Part shown: positions 1-10,699 of the stretch, in pieces
How positions within the stretch are numbered: position 1 is the stretch's first letter
How the letters are laid out: every line of letters begins with the position of its first letter
Source of the DNA: Gordionus sp. m RMFG-2023
Taxonomy: Eukaryota > Nematomorpha > Gordioida > Chordodea > Parachordodidae
Reading direction: 5' to 3'
DNA length: 64,000 nucleotides
Assembly: GCF_954871325.1 (NCBI RefSeq)
Contig: NC_088776.1
Coordinates: 27,700,508 to 27,764,507, forward strand
Notes under the pieces: model-generated
Seen by the model: the letters and a program-made list of their open reading frames with translations, nothing else
The model's database searches: none
What the model was told of the DNA's origin: nothing
Translations under genes and position numbers: made by a program

Positions 1-494
1 TTTTTGTCTTCTTCCCCCTTTTATATGTGGGCCTCGCCTTATATCCATTTTATTTGATAATTTAACACGCACTAATATTTGGGCACCACCACATAGTATT
101 AATTATTTTATTTTTTATCATAAGTTCTTTTTTGATTTATGATGGTTAATAAGCCAATAACGCTAATATTTCTTTTCAAAAAAAAATACGCGAGAGAAAT
201 AGAAAAATTTTATCACTCGTATTTTTATGCATCATATGACTGAGACATTATTACATTGCCACTTTAAGTTACATATTGTTACAAAAATGGGAATTTCGAC
301 AATGTTAAATATATATAAATTTCCTATGATTAATTTTGTATATATTAACTTTGATATATTAAAAAAAACATTTCCTATTGTATATATCTATATTTCCCCT
401 TATGAGTACATAGGCAGGTATACTCTCCTTTAATATCCATATTTCTCTTTATGAGTACATAGACATGTATACTTTCCTTTAATTTCCTATAACA
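1..494 (-). repeat. 3' LTR of gypsy element 1 (partial)
   Basis: On the minus strand a purine-rich tract (GAGTATGAGGAGGAGTG) just after the pol region is followed by TGTTATAGG, the usual TG start of an LTR, at 494. Inside the LTR a stretch of about 50 bp occurs twice (near 400-430 and 450-480), sharing ATGAGTACATAG and GTATAC. Close to the window edge there is ATATAAAAGG on the minus strand, a plausible TATA box. The LTR end lies outside the window. Confidence 0.6.
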
Positions 495-504
495 TCACTC
501 CTCC

Positions 505-1443
505 TCATACTCCTGATCGTAACCTTCCTGGCTCCAGCCCCCTTTTTAGTTGATCCCGATGCCGTATTCCTTCTCTTCCATCAGTAAATTTTACTCGATT
601 TAATTTGTGTCCCATGTTTTCTACGATCACCCCAGATTCCCACCTTCTTGTACCTCCATATATTCTTGCCCACACGGTTTGTCCCATGACAAATTTCGGT
701 TTCTCCACTATCTCCCTCTCCATCTTTTGAAGTGGTTTCGGATTTTATAAGTCTAATAATATCCGGGTTCGCCGCCCTAAAAATTTCTCAGCTGAAGACG
801 GTTCCTCTCCCTTTCTACTATTATTGTAATATGCCACCGCTATCAAAATTTCCCCACCCCCATACTTTGATTTTCTTAACCAGTTCTTAACAATCGACAC
901 CATCCTCTCCGCCTGACCATTTGAACTGGGATGATATGGCGGCGCCAAAATATGTCTTACCCCAGTTTCTATACAAAACCTCTTGAGCTGTTCACTGATG
1001 AAAGCCGGACCTCCGTCCGATACTATCGTTCGAGCTACTCCAAACCTGGCCCATATATTTTTCAATGTTTTCCCTACCACCTGCGTCGTTAGCCCCCTTA
1101 CTTCCTCGTACTCCACCCACTTTGAGTAAGCATCTACCACGATTATATAAATCTTATTTTTAAAATCAAAAAAATCAACGTGTATCCTCTCCCATGGCTG
1201 AGTCACCTTTGGCCAAACACTCTTCCTGTCCTTATGGGGCATTTTGGCCCATGTATTGCACATCAAACAACCTCGGCAAATATTTTCAATTTCCCTATTC
1301 ATGCCAGGCCACCACACGTATTCACGCCCCCATTGTTTCATTCGTTCAGTACCTTGATGTCCCGCATGTATCATGGATAACACTGCACCTCTCAATTTCA
1401 TTGGTATTACTCCTCGGTTTCCTCGCACCAGGCATTCATCCAC
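505..1443 (-). pseudogene. Integrase region of gypsy element 1
   Basis: Integrase joins the retrotransposon cDNA into the host genome. The N-terminal HHCC zinc finger is visible (HAGHQGTERMKQW followed by CRGCLMC). The catalytic core shows the D,D-35-E residues in the contexts HVDFFDF, VSDGGPAF and HPSSNGQAERMV. A basic C-terminal part with TVWARIYGG and KFTDGREG follows at 505-723; this SH3-like tail is usual in gypsy integrases. The domain sits directly before the 3' LTR, as expected for the family. The element is treated as a fossil. Confidence 0.88.
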
Positions 1444-1499
1444 TATAGCCAGCTCTTTTTCTATGCTTCTGAAATATTTATCTCCCTCTCTCTAAGGTC

Positions 1500-2892
1500 T
1501 CTTCCTCATAACACTCCTTTTATTTCCCATCAGTTCGCGATCTTTCAAAGTGACCTTCTTTAGCTCTTCCCACGTCACGCAACCACCTCTAGATATCCCT
1601 GCTATCGCTCGAATCAGTCCTTTTTCCTTTCTTTCCTCCACTTCTTCAGATCCTACTTCTTCCCCTTCTTCTCCAGCGCCACATCGAGATAAAATATCAG
1701 GTAAATAGTTTTCCCTTCCCCGCCTATATTTTACTTGCACATCAAAACTACCTACCAGTAATAACCATCTTTGTAACAGAGGAGACAACATTAACTCTTT
1801 ATTATCTTTCTTGAAATGATGGACTAAAGGTTTGTGATCCGTATAGATTACAAATCTACGACTAATTAAGTATTCTCGACACTTGGTTAGTCCAAAAATA
1901 ACTGCCAAAGCCTCTTGTTCAATCACGGAATACCTTGTTTCGGCGGCTCTAAAAATTATCGAGAAAAACAAAATAGGTCTTTCTAGCTTGTCTATACAAT
2001 GCAACAATGCTCCGCCCACACCCCTATTCGAAGCATTTACAGCTAATACCACTTCTAAATCGTTATTAAAACATACTAAAACTGGTTCTCTTCCGATTCT
2101 ACTTTTCAACTCTTCAAAAGCATCTTCCTGCTCATCTTGCCACACAAACTTTTCTCCTTTCTTTAATAACTTATATAAAGGTGCTGCTATCTGTGCAAAA
2201 CTCTCTACAAATCGATGATAATAGTTTACCATTCCCAGAAAAGCCTGCACCTCCACTTTATTATTTGGTCTTAGCATATTCGCAATCCCCGTCATGTTTT
2301 TGTCTACAGGCCTCACCTCCTTTCCAGTGATTCTATGTCCCAAATATACAACTTCCGACACTCCTAACACACTTTTTTCCGCGCTCGCCCGTAATCCTTT
2401 ATTTCTGATTCTTTTAAATACCTCTTCTAATCTTTGTTCATGTTGTTCAGGAGTTCCTCCCATCACTAAAACGTCATCCATATAATAAAACACACCTTCC
2501 AACCCTTGAAAAACAGCAGCCATAGTCCGTTGAAAAATCGGAGCTGACACGCTAAGTCCAAATGGTTATCTACAGAATGCATATAAACCCTCCGGAGTAG
2601 TGATAGTCAATAGCTTTCGTATCTCCGGCTTCACTCGTAATTGCAAGTAGGCATTGGAAAAATCTACTTTTGAAAAATATACACTACCCTTCAAATTTGC
2701 TAATATTTCTTTAATTCTCGGCAGCGGATATTTGACTTCCACTACCCACGGATTGAGCGTGACCCTAAAATCTGCACATAAACGGAACCTTCCATTGGCC
2801 TTCTTCACTGGCACTAACGGTGTCACCCATTCACTATATTCTACAGGACATACAATGACTTTCTGTACCCACCGATCCAATTCCTTATCCAC
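1500..2892 (-). pseudogene. Reverse transcriptase and RNase H of gypsy element 1
   Basis: The reverse transcriptase copies the element RNA to DNA, and RNase H removes the RNA strand. The fingers region shows PLVPVKKANGRFRLCADFR and the palm shows FSKVDFSNAYLQL. The catalytic box is YYMDD at about 2,475-2,490, and the thumb shows FLGMVNYYHRF. RNase H follows with VNASNRGVGGALLH, EQEALAVIFG and TDHKPLVHHF. Order and motifs match Ty3/gypsy of the K02A2.6-like kind common in invertebrates. Confidence 0.92.
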
Positions 2893-3359
2893 TTCGTTTC
2901 GCCATTCGAACGGTATTCGTCGTAAAGCACAAAATTTTGGAACATGTCCCTCCTATAACTTGATATCCACTTCATAATATCTGAGACATCCCAAACTTTC
3001 CTCAAAGATTTCCTTATAATCATCCACCTTCGCACTCCCTCTTGTACCTTGATTATTCCGACTTCTATCTCCCTGCTTTGAAATACCTTCTCTTCTTGTC
3101 GGTTGGTCTCTTCCCCCTTCATATCTACTTCCGGATTATATATTCCTTTTGTTTTTTCTTGCTTTATGTCACCTTTTCTGGCCCATTCTTTCGGCAGCCC
3201 TGTTCCTTTATTTAGACTTTCATCTGACTTCAACTCCAACTCTTTTTGATCAGGAATTTCTTCCCTCTCCTCAGTTTTGTCCCTTTCTTTCTTCCTCATA
3301 AAGTCACGACAATCCTTAAAAATTTCCATATTTTTTCTTCTAAAATTTCTCTTTACGTC

Positions 3360-3535
3360 CCCCTTCATATTTCCCCCTATTTCTCTCATAGAATTTCCCC
3401 AGATTTCTCTCCTCAAATTTCCCCCTATTTCTCCCCTAAAATTTCCCCCGATTTCTCTCATAGAATTTCCCCCAATTTCTCTCCTAGATTTCTCTCATAG
3501 AATTCCCCCCGATTTCTCCCATAAAATTCCCTTTC
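3360..3535 (-). repeat. In-frame tandem repeat coding REIGGN in gypsy element 1
   Basis: About seven units of roughly 21-24 bp (plus strand theme AATTTCCCCCGATTTCTCTC) lie between protease and reverse transcriptase. On the minus strand they code a repeated REIGGN-type peptide. The surrounding 2,900-3,730 stretch is otherwise rich in K, E and R. This is a low-complexity linker of the polyprotein, not a separate gene. Confidence 0.75.
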
Positions 3536-3791
3536 TCCCCTATTTCCCCCCGACCATACCCTCCACCTTCTTCTCTCCCCCTTACTTCCCCCAAAAAGGT
3601 CTCAATTCCTGGCAATTTCTTTCCATACCAATAATTCAAATCTCTTTTCTCCTCTTCTCTCCTAATTGGTAAAAATGTACCCCACCATGCGAACACACCC
3701 CAAAACCCACAATCTGGTCCCATTCGAGTAATCCCATCCCAACACAGCTTCTACCCTTCGGTTAATTATCCACAGATCCAATATCTCCCTT

Positions 3792-4091
3792 TTATTCTCC
3801 AACATTACTTCTAATCCCCACCCTTCCCATTACAACCACCTCTGATCCGTCCAACTGCCGGATCTTGATGTCTTCACTTTTAATCATTTCCTCAGCCCAA
3901 ATACTTCTATATTTTTCATAACTCATTACAGAGATGGCTGCTCCTGTATCAAACAACATGGATACCATATTTCCATTTAAATTTATCCACACCCTAGGAC
4001 ATGGATCATGTACTATCTCTTCTTGCATCATGTTTATGCATTTCAATTTCTTCATCTTCCCTTTACTACTAAAGTTGCCAATTTTTTCCAA
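3792..4091 (-). pseudogene. Aspartic protease (retropepsin) of gypsy element 1
   Basis: The segment VSMLFDTGAAISVMS carries the DTGA active-site motif of retropepsins. The downstream IKIRQLDGSEVVVMGRVGI fits the second half of the fold. In the family it matures the gag-pol polyprotein. It lies between the zinc-knuckle gag and the reverse transcriptase, the normal Ty3/gypsy place. Confidence 0.85.
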
Positions 4092-4136
4092 CTGCCGCCT
4101 CCCGACTTCTAAGGTTCCTTTTTCACTATCATATAG

Positions 4137-4913
4137 TCACAAGTACTCACACTCTCTTGCCACATGTCCCTCGTTTCGGCACCGAAAGCAAATAATATTC
4201 GGATCTTTATTTTCCGTAAAATCTTGTATTCCTATCTCCTTTTCTTCCCTATTTTCAATAATCCTCACATTTGGCACAATCTGCCCCATGTCTCTCTGCG
4301 GAAAACCGCCTCGAGTATTGATATTATTAACATTGCATTCTTCTCTATTGTGACCAAATCGTCCGCAACCTGCACATCGTAATTTATCACGTTTTCCCGG
4401 ACAATACGGGGCTATATGTCCGTATTTCCCACACCCAAAACATTTGGTTTCTTGACAATCTCTTACCATATGACCTGGTTTTCCACAATTATAACAACTC
4501 AATTTTTCTCTTCCTCGGAAATTAAAACTTGTTCTCATTTCCATTCGCCTTCCCTGTGAATTTTCTCTTGGCCATCTATACGACTCTTCCTACCGATTGT
4601 CATACCTAGGTCTACTATAATTGTCCCTTCTTTCCGTGTTATTAATTCTCTCATTTCTATTTAACTCTCCCATATTACTATTGGTCCATCCTTTGATCAA
4701 TTCTTGTAGAGGTAACCAGGTTACCTTACCCATCACATCTTCTTCTCCATTATGGCCCTCAATGGTCAATGTCTGACCCTTAATCCTTACATTTCTACTT
4801 CTCTTAATCCTTCTTCCAAATAATAAACTAGCTACCCAAATCACTAAAATTATTAACGCTCCCAAAATGTTATACTGAATTTCCCAATATTTCATGAATT
4901 TTAAACTTTTCAT
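4137..4913 (-). pseudogene. Gag of gypsy element 1: hydrophobic N-terminus and four zinc knuckles
   Basis: The first part (4,590-4,913) begins MKSLKFMKYWEIQYN and then has a hydrophobic stretch, ILGALIILVIWVASLLFG, that would pass as a single membrane helix at about residues 17-35. It is followed by basic RRIKRSR. The second part (4,137-4,544) holds four CCHC zinc knuckles, for example CYNCGKPGHMVRDC and CFGCGKYGHIAPYC, which bind RNA. No long helical capsid segment is visible between them, so this gag is short. The membrane-like start is unusual for gag. It could instead be a chance hydrophobic run near the leader. Confidence 0.75.
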
Positions 4914-4919
4914 GTTTCC

Positions 4920-5860
4920 TATAAGAAATTAACAATAACCTTTAAAATAAATATTTTAATTATTTGTAAGGTTAGGAGGTATGAAATAATTAGGACCGTA
5001 AAAATTCATATAAAACACATTGAATAAATAAATTTCTAGCGTTAATTCGCCACAAATACTAAGTTTTTTTAAAATATATATATCACTATGCCACAAAGAT
5101 TCTTTTATATATCACTGAGCCCCCTTTTTTTATACCACTAATCCACAAAGATCACTAAGCCACAAAGATCTTTTTATACCCCTAATCCACAAAGACCACT
5201 AAGCCACAAAGATCACTAAGCCACCAAGACCACTAAGCCACAAAGATCACTAAGCCACAAAGATCACTAAGCCACAAAGATCACTAAGCCACAAAGATCA
5301 CTAAGCCACCAAGATCACTAAGCCACAAAGATCACTAAGCCACCAAGATAATTAAGCCACAAAGACCACTAAGATTTTATATACCACTAAGCTTTTTTTT
5401 TATATATCACTAATCCACACAGATTTTTTTTATTTCTTTTTTTTTACAGTTCCCCCCCCCCCCTTTTTTTTTAGTGTCCCTAACGACCAGGTTCTAGCGA
5501 TCAGTTCGCTCTGGTCACAGTAACCATTATTATTTATCTATATTAATGTATTGTTTTATTATATATATATATAGGCGGTTTTATACTTCCTTTATTAGAA
5601 TATTTCGTATAGTTTATAAAATAAAATATAAGACGTTAATTTGTAAAAAAAAATAATAATATTAATAATTTTTTCCCTTTTTTGGGTTTATATAATTTTT
5701 AAAATTGTTAAAATAAATAAATATTTATTAATAATTAGAAAAATATAATATTACGCCTTATAACAATGAATCGATAAAAAAAATATAATTCATTAGTAAT
5801 CCTATAAAAAAAAATATTTATTAACAATGACTCAACTATCATTTTAATAACTTCTGTTAC
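4920..5860. other. Non-coding stretch between two LTR elements
   Basis: Contains the 17-bp minisatellite listed separately, poly-C and poly-T runs around 5,410-5,470, a GC-richer patch at 5,480-5,535 and then AT-rich DNA. No open frame of note. It may include the leader or 5' LTR of element 1 or the 3' end of element 2, but I could not match it to either LTR. Confidence 0.5.
5136..5373. repeat. 17-bp minisatellite (GATCACTAAGCCACAAA)n
   Basis: About 12 head-to-tail copies of GATCACTAAGCCACAAA with few variants (CACCAAG, GACCAC, GATAATTAAG). More decayed copies extend to about 5,080 on the left and 5,420 on the right. The units abut without spacers, so it is not CRISPR-like. Confidence 0.95.
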
Positions 5861-7468
5861 TAAAAAAAACGAAACATATAACACTTTATATTAAAATCAT
5901 ATCCTCCTAATGTAATATTCCACTTCTGGAGTCTTAAGGACATAGTGCTATTATCCTTAAGACCCTTGGTAAAGATGTGAATTAGAGATTTATGGTCAGT
6001 AATAATTGTAAATTTCGTGCCGATTAAGTATTCCTGGAACCTCCTTATAGCGAACATAATAGCTAGAGCCTCACGCTCAATATTGGTATAGTTCATTTCG
6101 GATTTTAATAAAGTTCTTGACTCGAAAGCTATAGGTTTTTCTTTACCATCTTTTTCAGTATGAAATAATACAGCTCCTAAACCACATTTCGATGCGTCAG
6201 TGGCTATCCCTATAAGTAATTCAAGGTTAAAATATGTCAAAGCAGGTGGAAGACTAATTAACTTCTTAAGATCATTAAAACTTTTAGAGTGTTCTAGGTT
6301 CCAAGCCTATCTTTCTTTGTTGACAATCTTATACAGAGGATCGGCTATTTCTGCCAAATTGTTCAAAAATTTTCTATAGTAGCCAGCCATACCCAAAAAT
6401 GTTGATAATTCAGCAGCTGATTTTGATTCTGGCATATTAATTATTGCTTCAATTTTGTCGTGATTAGCATGAATCCCCTTGACGTCAATATCATGACCCA
6501 GGAGCCTCACTTTGTTTTTAAAGAATACACTTTTATTGAAGTTAGGTATTAGCCCAAAGGATGATATTCTATCAAACACTTTTTTTATGTTGTTAAGGTG
6601 GGCTTCATCGTTTTTTCCAGTTATAAGTCAATCATCAATATAAAATATGACATCATCCATGTCACCGAAGATTTGAATGATCTATTGAAAAATTGCAGAT
6701 GAGGTCTTAAGCCCAAAAGGAAGTCTAGTAAAAATATCCCTTGTGCGTAAATATGGTTAAAATATTTCTGCAACTTTTATCAATCGGAATCTGTAAGAAA
6801 GCATTTTTAAAGTCAATCTTCGTAAATTTCTTTCCTTCTGAAAGTTTAGCTATTAGATCATTGATTCATGGTAGAGGGTATCTGAAATCTTCTAGAGCTG
6901 GGTTTACAGTGTCCTAAAAATCAGCACAAAGCCTAATGCTCCCATCATCTTTGTAGACAGTAATAACAGGACTTGCCCATCGGACATCATTCACCGGCTC
7001 AATAATTTTATCATGTATATATTTTTTAAGTTCATTGCTAACAAGATCAATTTTTTAATAAGGAATACGTCTAGGCGGTATAATTTTAGGTTGGGCATCT
7101 CTTCTTAAATGTAACTTGACACTTGCTTTGTTGATTGGCCCATTATTCAATTTGGATTCACACTCTTTAATCAATTTTTTTATTTCATCTTCGTAATTAG
7201 TGTCAACATTTGCTATAAATTTATTTAAAATATTTTTGAAAGCATTAATCCATATACGTCCCAACAAGGCATTTGTACTTGATTCGACGACTACCGCTTG
7301 TAAATATTTTGAGATACCTTCATAAGTCACTTTAACTTGAGTGATGCCGATGATCTTGATTAAATTTCCGTCATAAGCGGTAAGTTGTAACTCGGATTTC
7401 TTAACATCTCTAATACCAAGTTTTTTAGCCAGACCATGAGGTATAAAAGTATGTTTTGAGCCTTGCAT
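5860..7468 (-). pseudogene. Protease, reverse transcriptase and RNase H remains of gypsy element 2
   Basis: Protease-like text (HTFIPHGLAKKLGI, LTAYDGNLIKIIG, ALLGRIWI) is followed by reverse transcriptase text. The connection shows FLGMAGYYRKFLNNLAEIADP. RNase H shows ATDASKCGLGAVLFH, IEREALAIMFAIRRFQEYL and TDHKSLIHIF. These are clear gypsy motifs, and the copy is degraded. Confidence 0.85.
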
Positions 7469-7477
7469 ACATGTAAC

Positions 7478-8666
7478 TAGGCCTACAAAAAAACGAATCG
7501 AATCGAATAATACTATTATTCATATTCGATTCGAAAATTCGAATCGAATAATTGCGCTATTCGTATTCGTACGAATAATAAAATCATTATTCGTTTCGAT
7601 TCGTCGAATATTCGATTCGATTCGAAAATTTTTCTAAAGCTTATAAAATATTTTGCAAAAAATTTTTTACAGATGTTTAAAGATGACACTTTTAAGGATT
7701 CTCTAAACTAATTGTCATTACAATATAAAAATTTATTGAAAATAAACGAAATAAAACCCAATGATTTCATATAACGTTAACCAAACAAATTGACAAAAAT
7801 ATCCGATTTTTAGCATTAGAATTGCTTATAAAAAAATATTTAACTATTTCTTCAATCTAATATTAAAATTTTATTAAAATTTTCTAAAAATGTACAATAA
7901 TCTCATTTTATAAAAATAAAATAATACACAAAAATATTAAATTATAGTAAATCCGAATTTGATAATATCCAATTTTTTAAGCAAAAAGTCTTTCTAATAG
8001 TTTCCTTCTTCAAAGACATTCTATTTTTCATTATCATATTTGTTCCTATTGAGAACAACCGCTCACATGAAGCCGAAGATCCCTGAATTGACAATACATC
8101 AGTTGCCATTTTCGACAACACAGGAAAACGATCCCCATGCAATCTCCACCATTCTAAGGGACTCTTATTTGAACTGATTCTTATTTCGTTAAGATATGTC
8201 TCCAACTCACATACTGATGCGATGTTATTTTGTTTAAAAATTCTATCCATGTTCGTATTGGGTTAACTGATGTTGATTTGATATTATATTTTGTAATCAT
8301 TATGTACATCTTTAAATTTTTCTAATAGATTTGTCGTGCCTATGTTATATGTAGTTGGTAGTTGCTCAAAAAATTGCATTTTTAGTCTAGGATCCAGTAT
8401 TGTTGATATTATAGTGTGAATATTTGTTAAGTTATAATAAGTTTCTATTTTCTCAATCGCACTGATAGATATTTGCGAATAATTACGAATATTTATATAT
8501 AAATAATTTCGAATAATTTCGAATAATACGAATAATTTTCCTCATTATTCATATTCGATTCGAAATTTCGAATCGAATAATTGTGTTATTCGTATTCGTA
8601 AAATACGAATCGAATCGAATTGAATCGAATCGAATATCAAATAACAAATAATTCGTTTTAGGCCTA
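7478..8666. mobile_element. hAT transposon, TAGGCCTA/ATTCG family, copy 1 (complete ends)
   Basis: The element is flanked by a perfect 8-bp duplication, CATGTAAC (7,470-7,477 and 8,667-8,674), the target size of hAT transposons. Both ends start TAGGCCTA, followed on the left by C and an A-run, then ACGAATCG. Just inside each end are dense arrays of CGAAT/ATTCG, often as ATTCGAAT palindromes (about 7,494-7,625 and 8,490-8,660). Inside is the C-terminal part of a transposase on the minus strand. At 1,189 bp it is an internally deleted, non-autonomous copy. It interrupts gypsy element 2, so it inserted later. Confidence 0.95.
7942..8470 (-). pseudogene. hAT transposase C-terminal fragment (dimerisation domain)
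   Basis: Minus-strand text includes TILDPRLKMQFFEQL, then SPLEWWRLHGDRFPVLSKMA and SASCERLFSIGTNMIMKNR. These are the LDPR block and the hAT dimerisation region (WW...P.LS..A...L, SS..CERLFS). The catalytic N-terminal part is missing, so the fragment cannot act alone. One stop separates the two blocks in the visible frame. The same two blocks occur in copy 2 at 16.9-17.6 kb, which supports one family. Confidence 0.9.
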
Positions 8667-8699
8667 CATGTAACAATATCGTTCACTTTTAATTTAGTC

Positions 8700-9714
8700 A
8701 TAAATGCATTACCTATCATCTTTGTTCTTTGTAGAGTCGACTTTCTCTTCTATAATTTCTTCAATATTCATATTGTAATCATTGTTGTTGTATTGTATTT
8801 GCTTTCTATTATTGTTGTCGCTACCTCTATAATTATTTGAGTTGATGTTATATTGTATTTGCTTTCTCTGATTATTGTCACTACCTCTATAATTATTTGA
8901 ATTGTTGTTATAAGATTGGTAATTGTTACGATTTCCGTCACCGTATTGGATCTGTCTTCTCTGATTATTATCATGCCATGTATTATTTCTACCATAATTA
9001 GATTGATTATTATTGTTGTAGCGATAGATATTGTAGTTATAGTTGTTATAATTATCGTGGTATCTAGAATTATTATTACCGTAATTCCTATCATTGTATC
9101 TAAAATTATTGTTGTAATTCCTATCTCTATTTCTATTATCATAATTATTTCTAAAATTATTATCAGGTTTAAAATAATTATTATTGTCATTTCTATTTCT
9201 ATTGTTAAAGTTTTTATCTTTATCAGACTTTTTATCGTTATTCATATAACTTATGTTATCAACATCTGATTTATCATTGATACTATCTAATTTAATTCCA
9301 TATTTTATTTTGTCATTTAAGGTAGATGTACGTAATTTTTCTTTTAATCTACTGTCGTCCGAAAAATTACATTTTTTATGTAGTTTCGATACTCTTATGT
9401 ACCATTGCATGAAATTCTCACTCGAGTTCTGCTGTAATAAGTTAAATTTGTTTAAAAATGTTTTTATCTTGTACAGGTAAAAGGTAAGTTAACTTTTTAG
9501 TCACTATTTTAAGATCTAATATGTCGGTATCGGAACAAATTGATTTAATATTGTCAAAGACCTCGTCTGATAAATTATTAAGCAAAGTATTTATTTTAAT
9601 AGAGTCCGATAATGTGCTGGTCGAAAAATAACTTAATATTCTGTCTAAGTAAATCTCAATAAGTGGTGTAACCAATTTTGGAATTTTATATATTAATTCT
9701 GGTTTTATATCCAT
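8700..9714 (-). pseudogene. Gag of gypsy element 2 with asparagine-rich tail
   Basis: The N-terminal part (9,442-9,714) reads MDIKPELIYKIPKLV and LSDEVFDNIKSI, with the helical look of a gag capsid. It continues into a tail at 8,709-9,410 that is extremely rich in N, Y, R and D, with a repeated YRGSDNN.RKQIQYN unit. The tail lacks a clear CCHC knuckle. The low-complexity tail is a plausible RNA-binding replacement. The assignment as gag rests on position before protease. Confidence 0.6.
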
Positions 9715-9754
9715 ATTTTATTAATAATTCGTATATATTAGAAATTATAACACT

Positions 9755-9991
9755 TCATATTTTAACAAAAATACAATGGAGTTGAATAAACTCCGAATCC
9801 TTATGTACGTAAAATTTCCCATTAAGTAGTTCAAAATAATTGATTATTTCTTTAAGGCTCACGAATTCAAACAAGACGTCATCACTACCCAGTATCCTTG
9901 AGTAATGCACATCACAATTATAAGTTAATTCAAATAGTATATCATAAACAGAGATATCCCAGGGAATATTAACGAGTTTGAAAGAAAACAT
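9755..9991 (-). CDS. Small frame upstream of gag in gypsy element 2, possibly RRM-like
   Basis: A 78-residue frame starting MFSFKLVNIPWDISVYDIL. The pattern looks like an RNA recognition motif: a first strand FKLVNIPW (RNP2-like), a helix SVYDILFEL, then DVLFEFVSLKEI (RNP1-like) and LNGKFY. Length and spacing are about right for one RRM. It lies just before the element's gag, in the same direction, and may be the element's first gene. The assignment is by eye only, and a chance frame in AT-rich DNA cannot be excluded. Confidence 0.35.
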   Translation of the reverse strand: MFSFKLVNIPWDISVYDILFELTYNCDVHYSRILGSDDVLFEFVSLKEIINYFELLNGKFYVHKDSEFIQLHCIFVKI

Positions 9992-10690
9992 AATGGAAAT
10001 AACTTTAAAATGATTTTTACCTTTTTTTTCCTTCTTTATATAGAATTTATTTGTTTCGTTTTATAATATTTTTATTATTCATATTTACAATAAAAAAAAC
10101 AATTGCCATATTAAATATGAATTTAATTTTAGTATTTAATAGAAGAAACAAAAAAAATACACTTAAAATGCCACTGGTAAAAAGTGGGGGGGGGGGGGGT
10201 GAAAATTTTAATCTTTATACAATAAAGAAATGGAATAATTTTTTGGTCGATTCAAATCAGTCAAAACTCCAATAATTTTTATATCTTTTACTTACTATAT
10301 TTTAAAAAATTTACGTGGTGGCGAGTTTTTTTTGCCAACGGAGCACCATAAAGAGAAAAACAAATTTTAAAAATATATTTTATTAACTTCAATTTCTCTT
10401 TTTTAATCAACTATTTATATATTTTTTACAAACTAAAATTAAAATATAATATTAAAAAGGTTAACATATAAAATAAAATTGTAACTAAAATAAAAATATA
10501 ACTTGAATAAATTGGATTGTAATAACAGTACAAATATAAATTGAATTGTCCAAATTTAATTATGTAACAGTTATATTTAATATAACAAGATTTTAAAGAC
10601 AATGAAAATTCATTATTGATTTACTAATAACAATTATGCTATATAATTTTCTCATTTTTATAAATATAGCATAATATTAATTATTTTATT
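9992..10690. other. AT-rich stretch without a recognised gene
   Basis: Contains a G-run at about 10,187-10,199 and a GC-richer patch with GTGGCGAG near 10,318. I see no convincing frame or repeat unit. Confidence 0.5.
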
Positions 10691-10699
10691 TTATGTATG

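Larger units (their letters stand above)
1..4920 (-). mobile_element. Ty3/gypsy LTR retrotransposon 1 (fossil, cut by window edge)
   Basis: Read on the minus strand the parts follow the Ty3/gypsy order: zinc-knuckle gag, aspartic protease, reverse transcriptase, RNase H, integrase, then the start of a 3' LTR that leaves the window on the left. Integrase placed after RNase H separates it from Ty1/copia. All main domains are present, but the coding text is no longer continuous; I see only a handful of breaks, so the copy looks relatively young. I could not find a matching 5' LTR to the right of gag, so the right limit is set at the start of gag. Confidence 0.9.
5860..9991 (-). mobile_element. 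Ty3/gypsy LTR retrotransposon 2 (fossil, split by a hAT insertion)
   Basis: Minus-strand parts are a small leading frame, gag, an asparagine-rich gag tail, protease, reverse transcriptase and RNase H. Integrase is not seen. A complete hAT transposon (7,478-8,666) sits between the gag tail and protease, and the flanking element text resumes after the 8-bp duplication. Several breaks are present, so it looks older than element 1. The sequence differs clearly from element 1, so it is another gypsy lineage. Confidence 0.85.

Noticed and set aside
5136-5373. CRISPR-like array
   Set aside because: Units of 17 bp abut without spacers and the context is a eukaryotic retroelement region.
8768-9269. 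Isoleucine- and threonine-rich frames on both strands
   Set aside because: They are other-frame readings of the asparagine-rich gag tail (AAT/ATT repeats).
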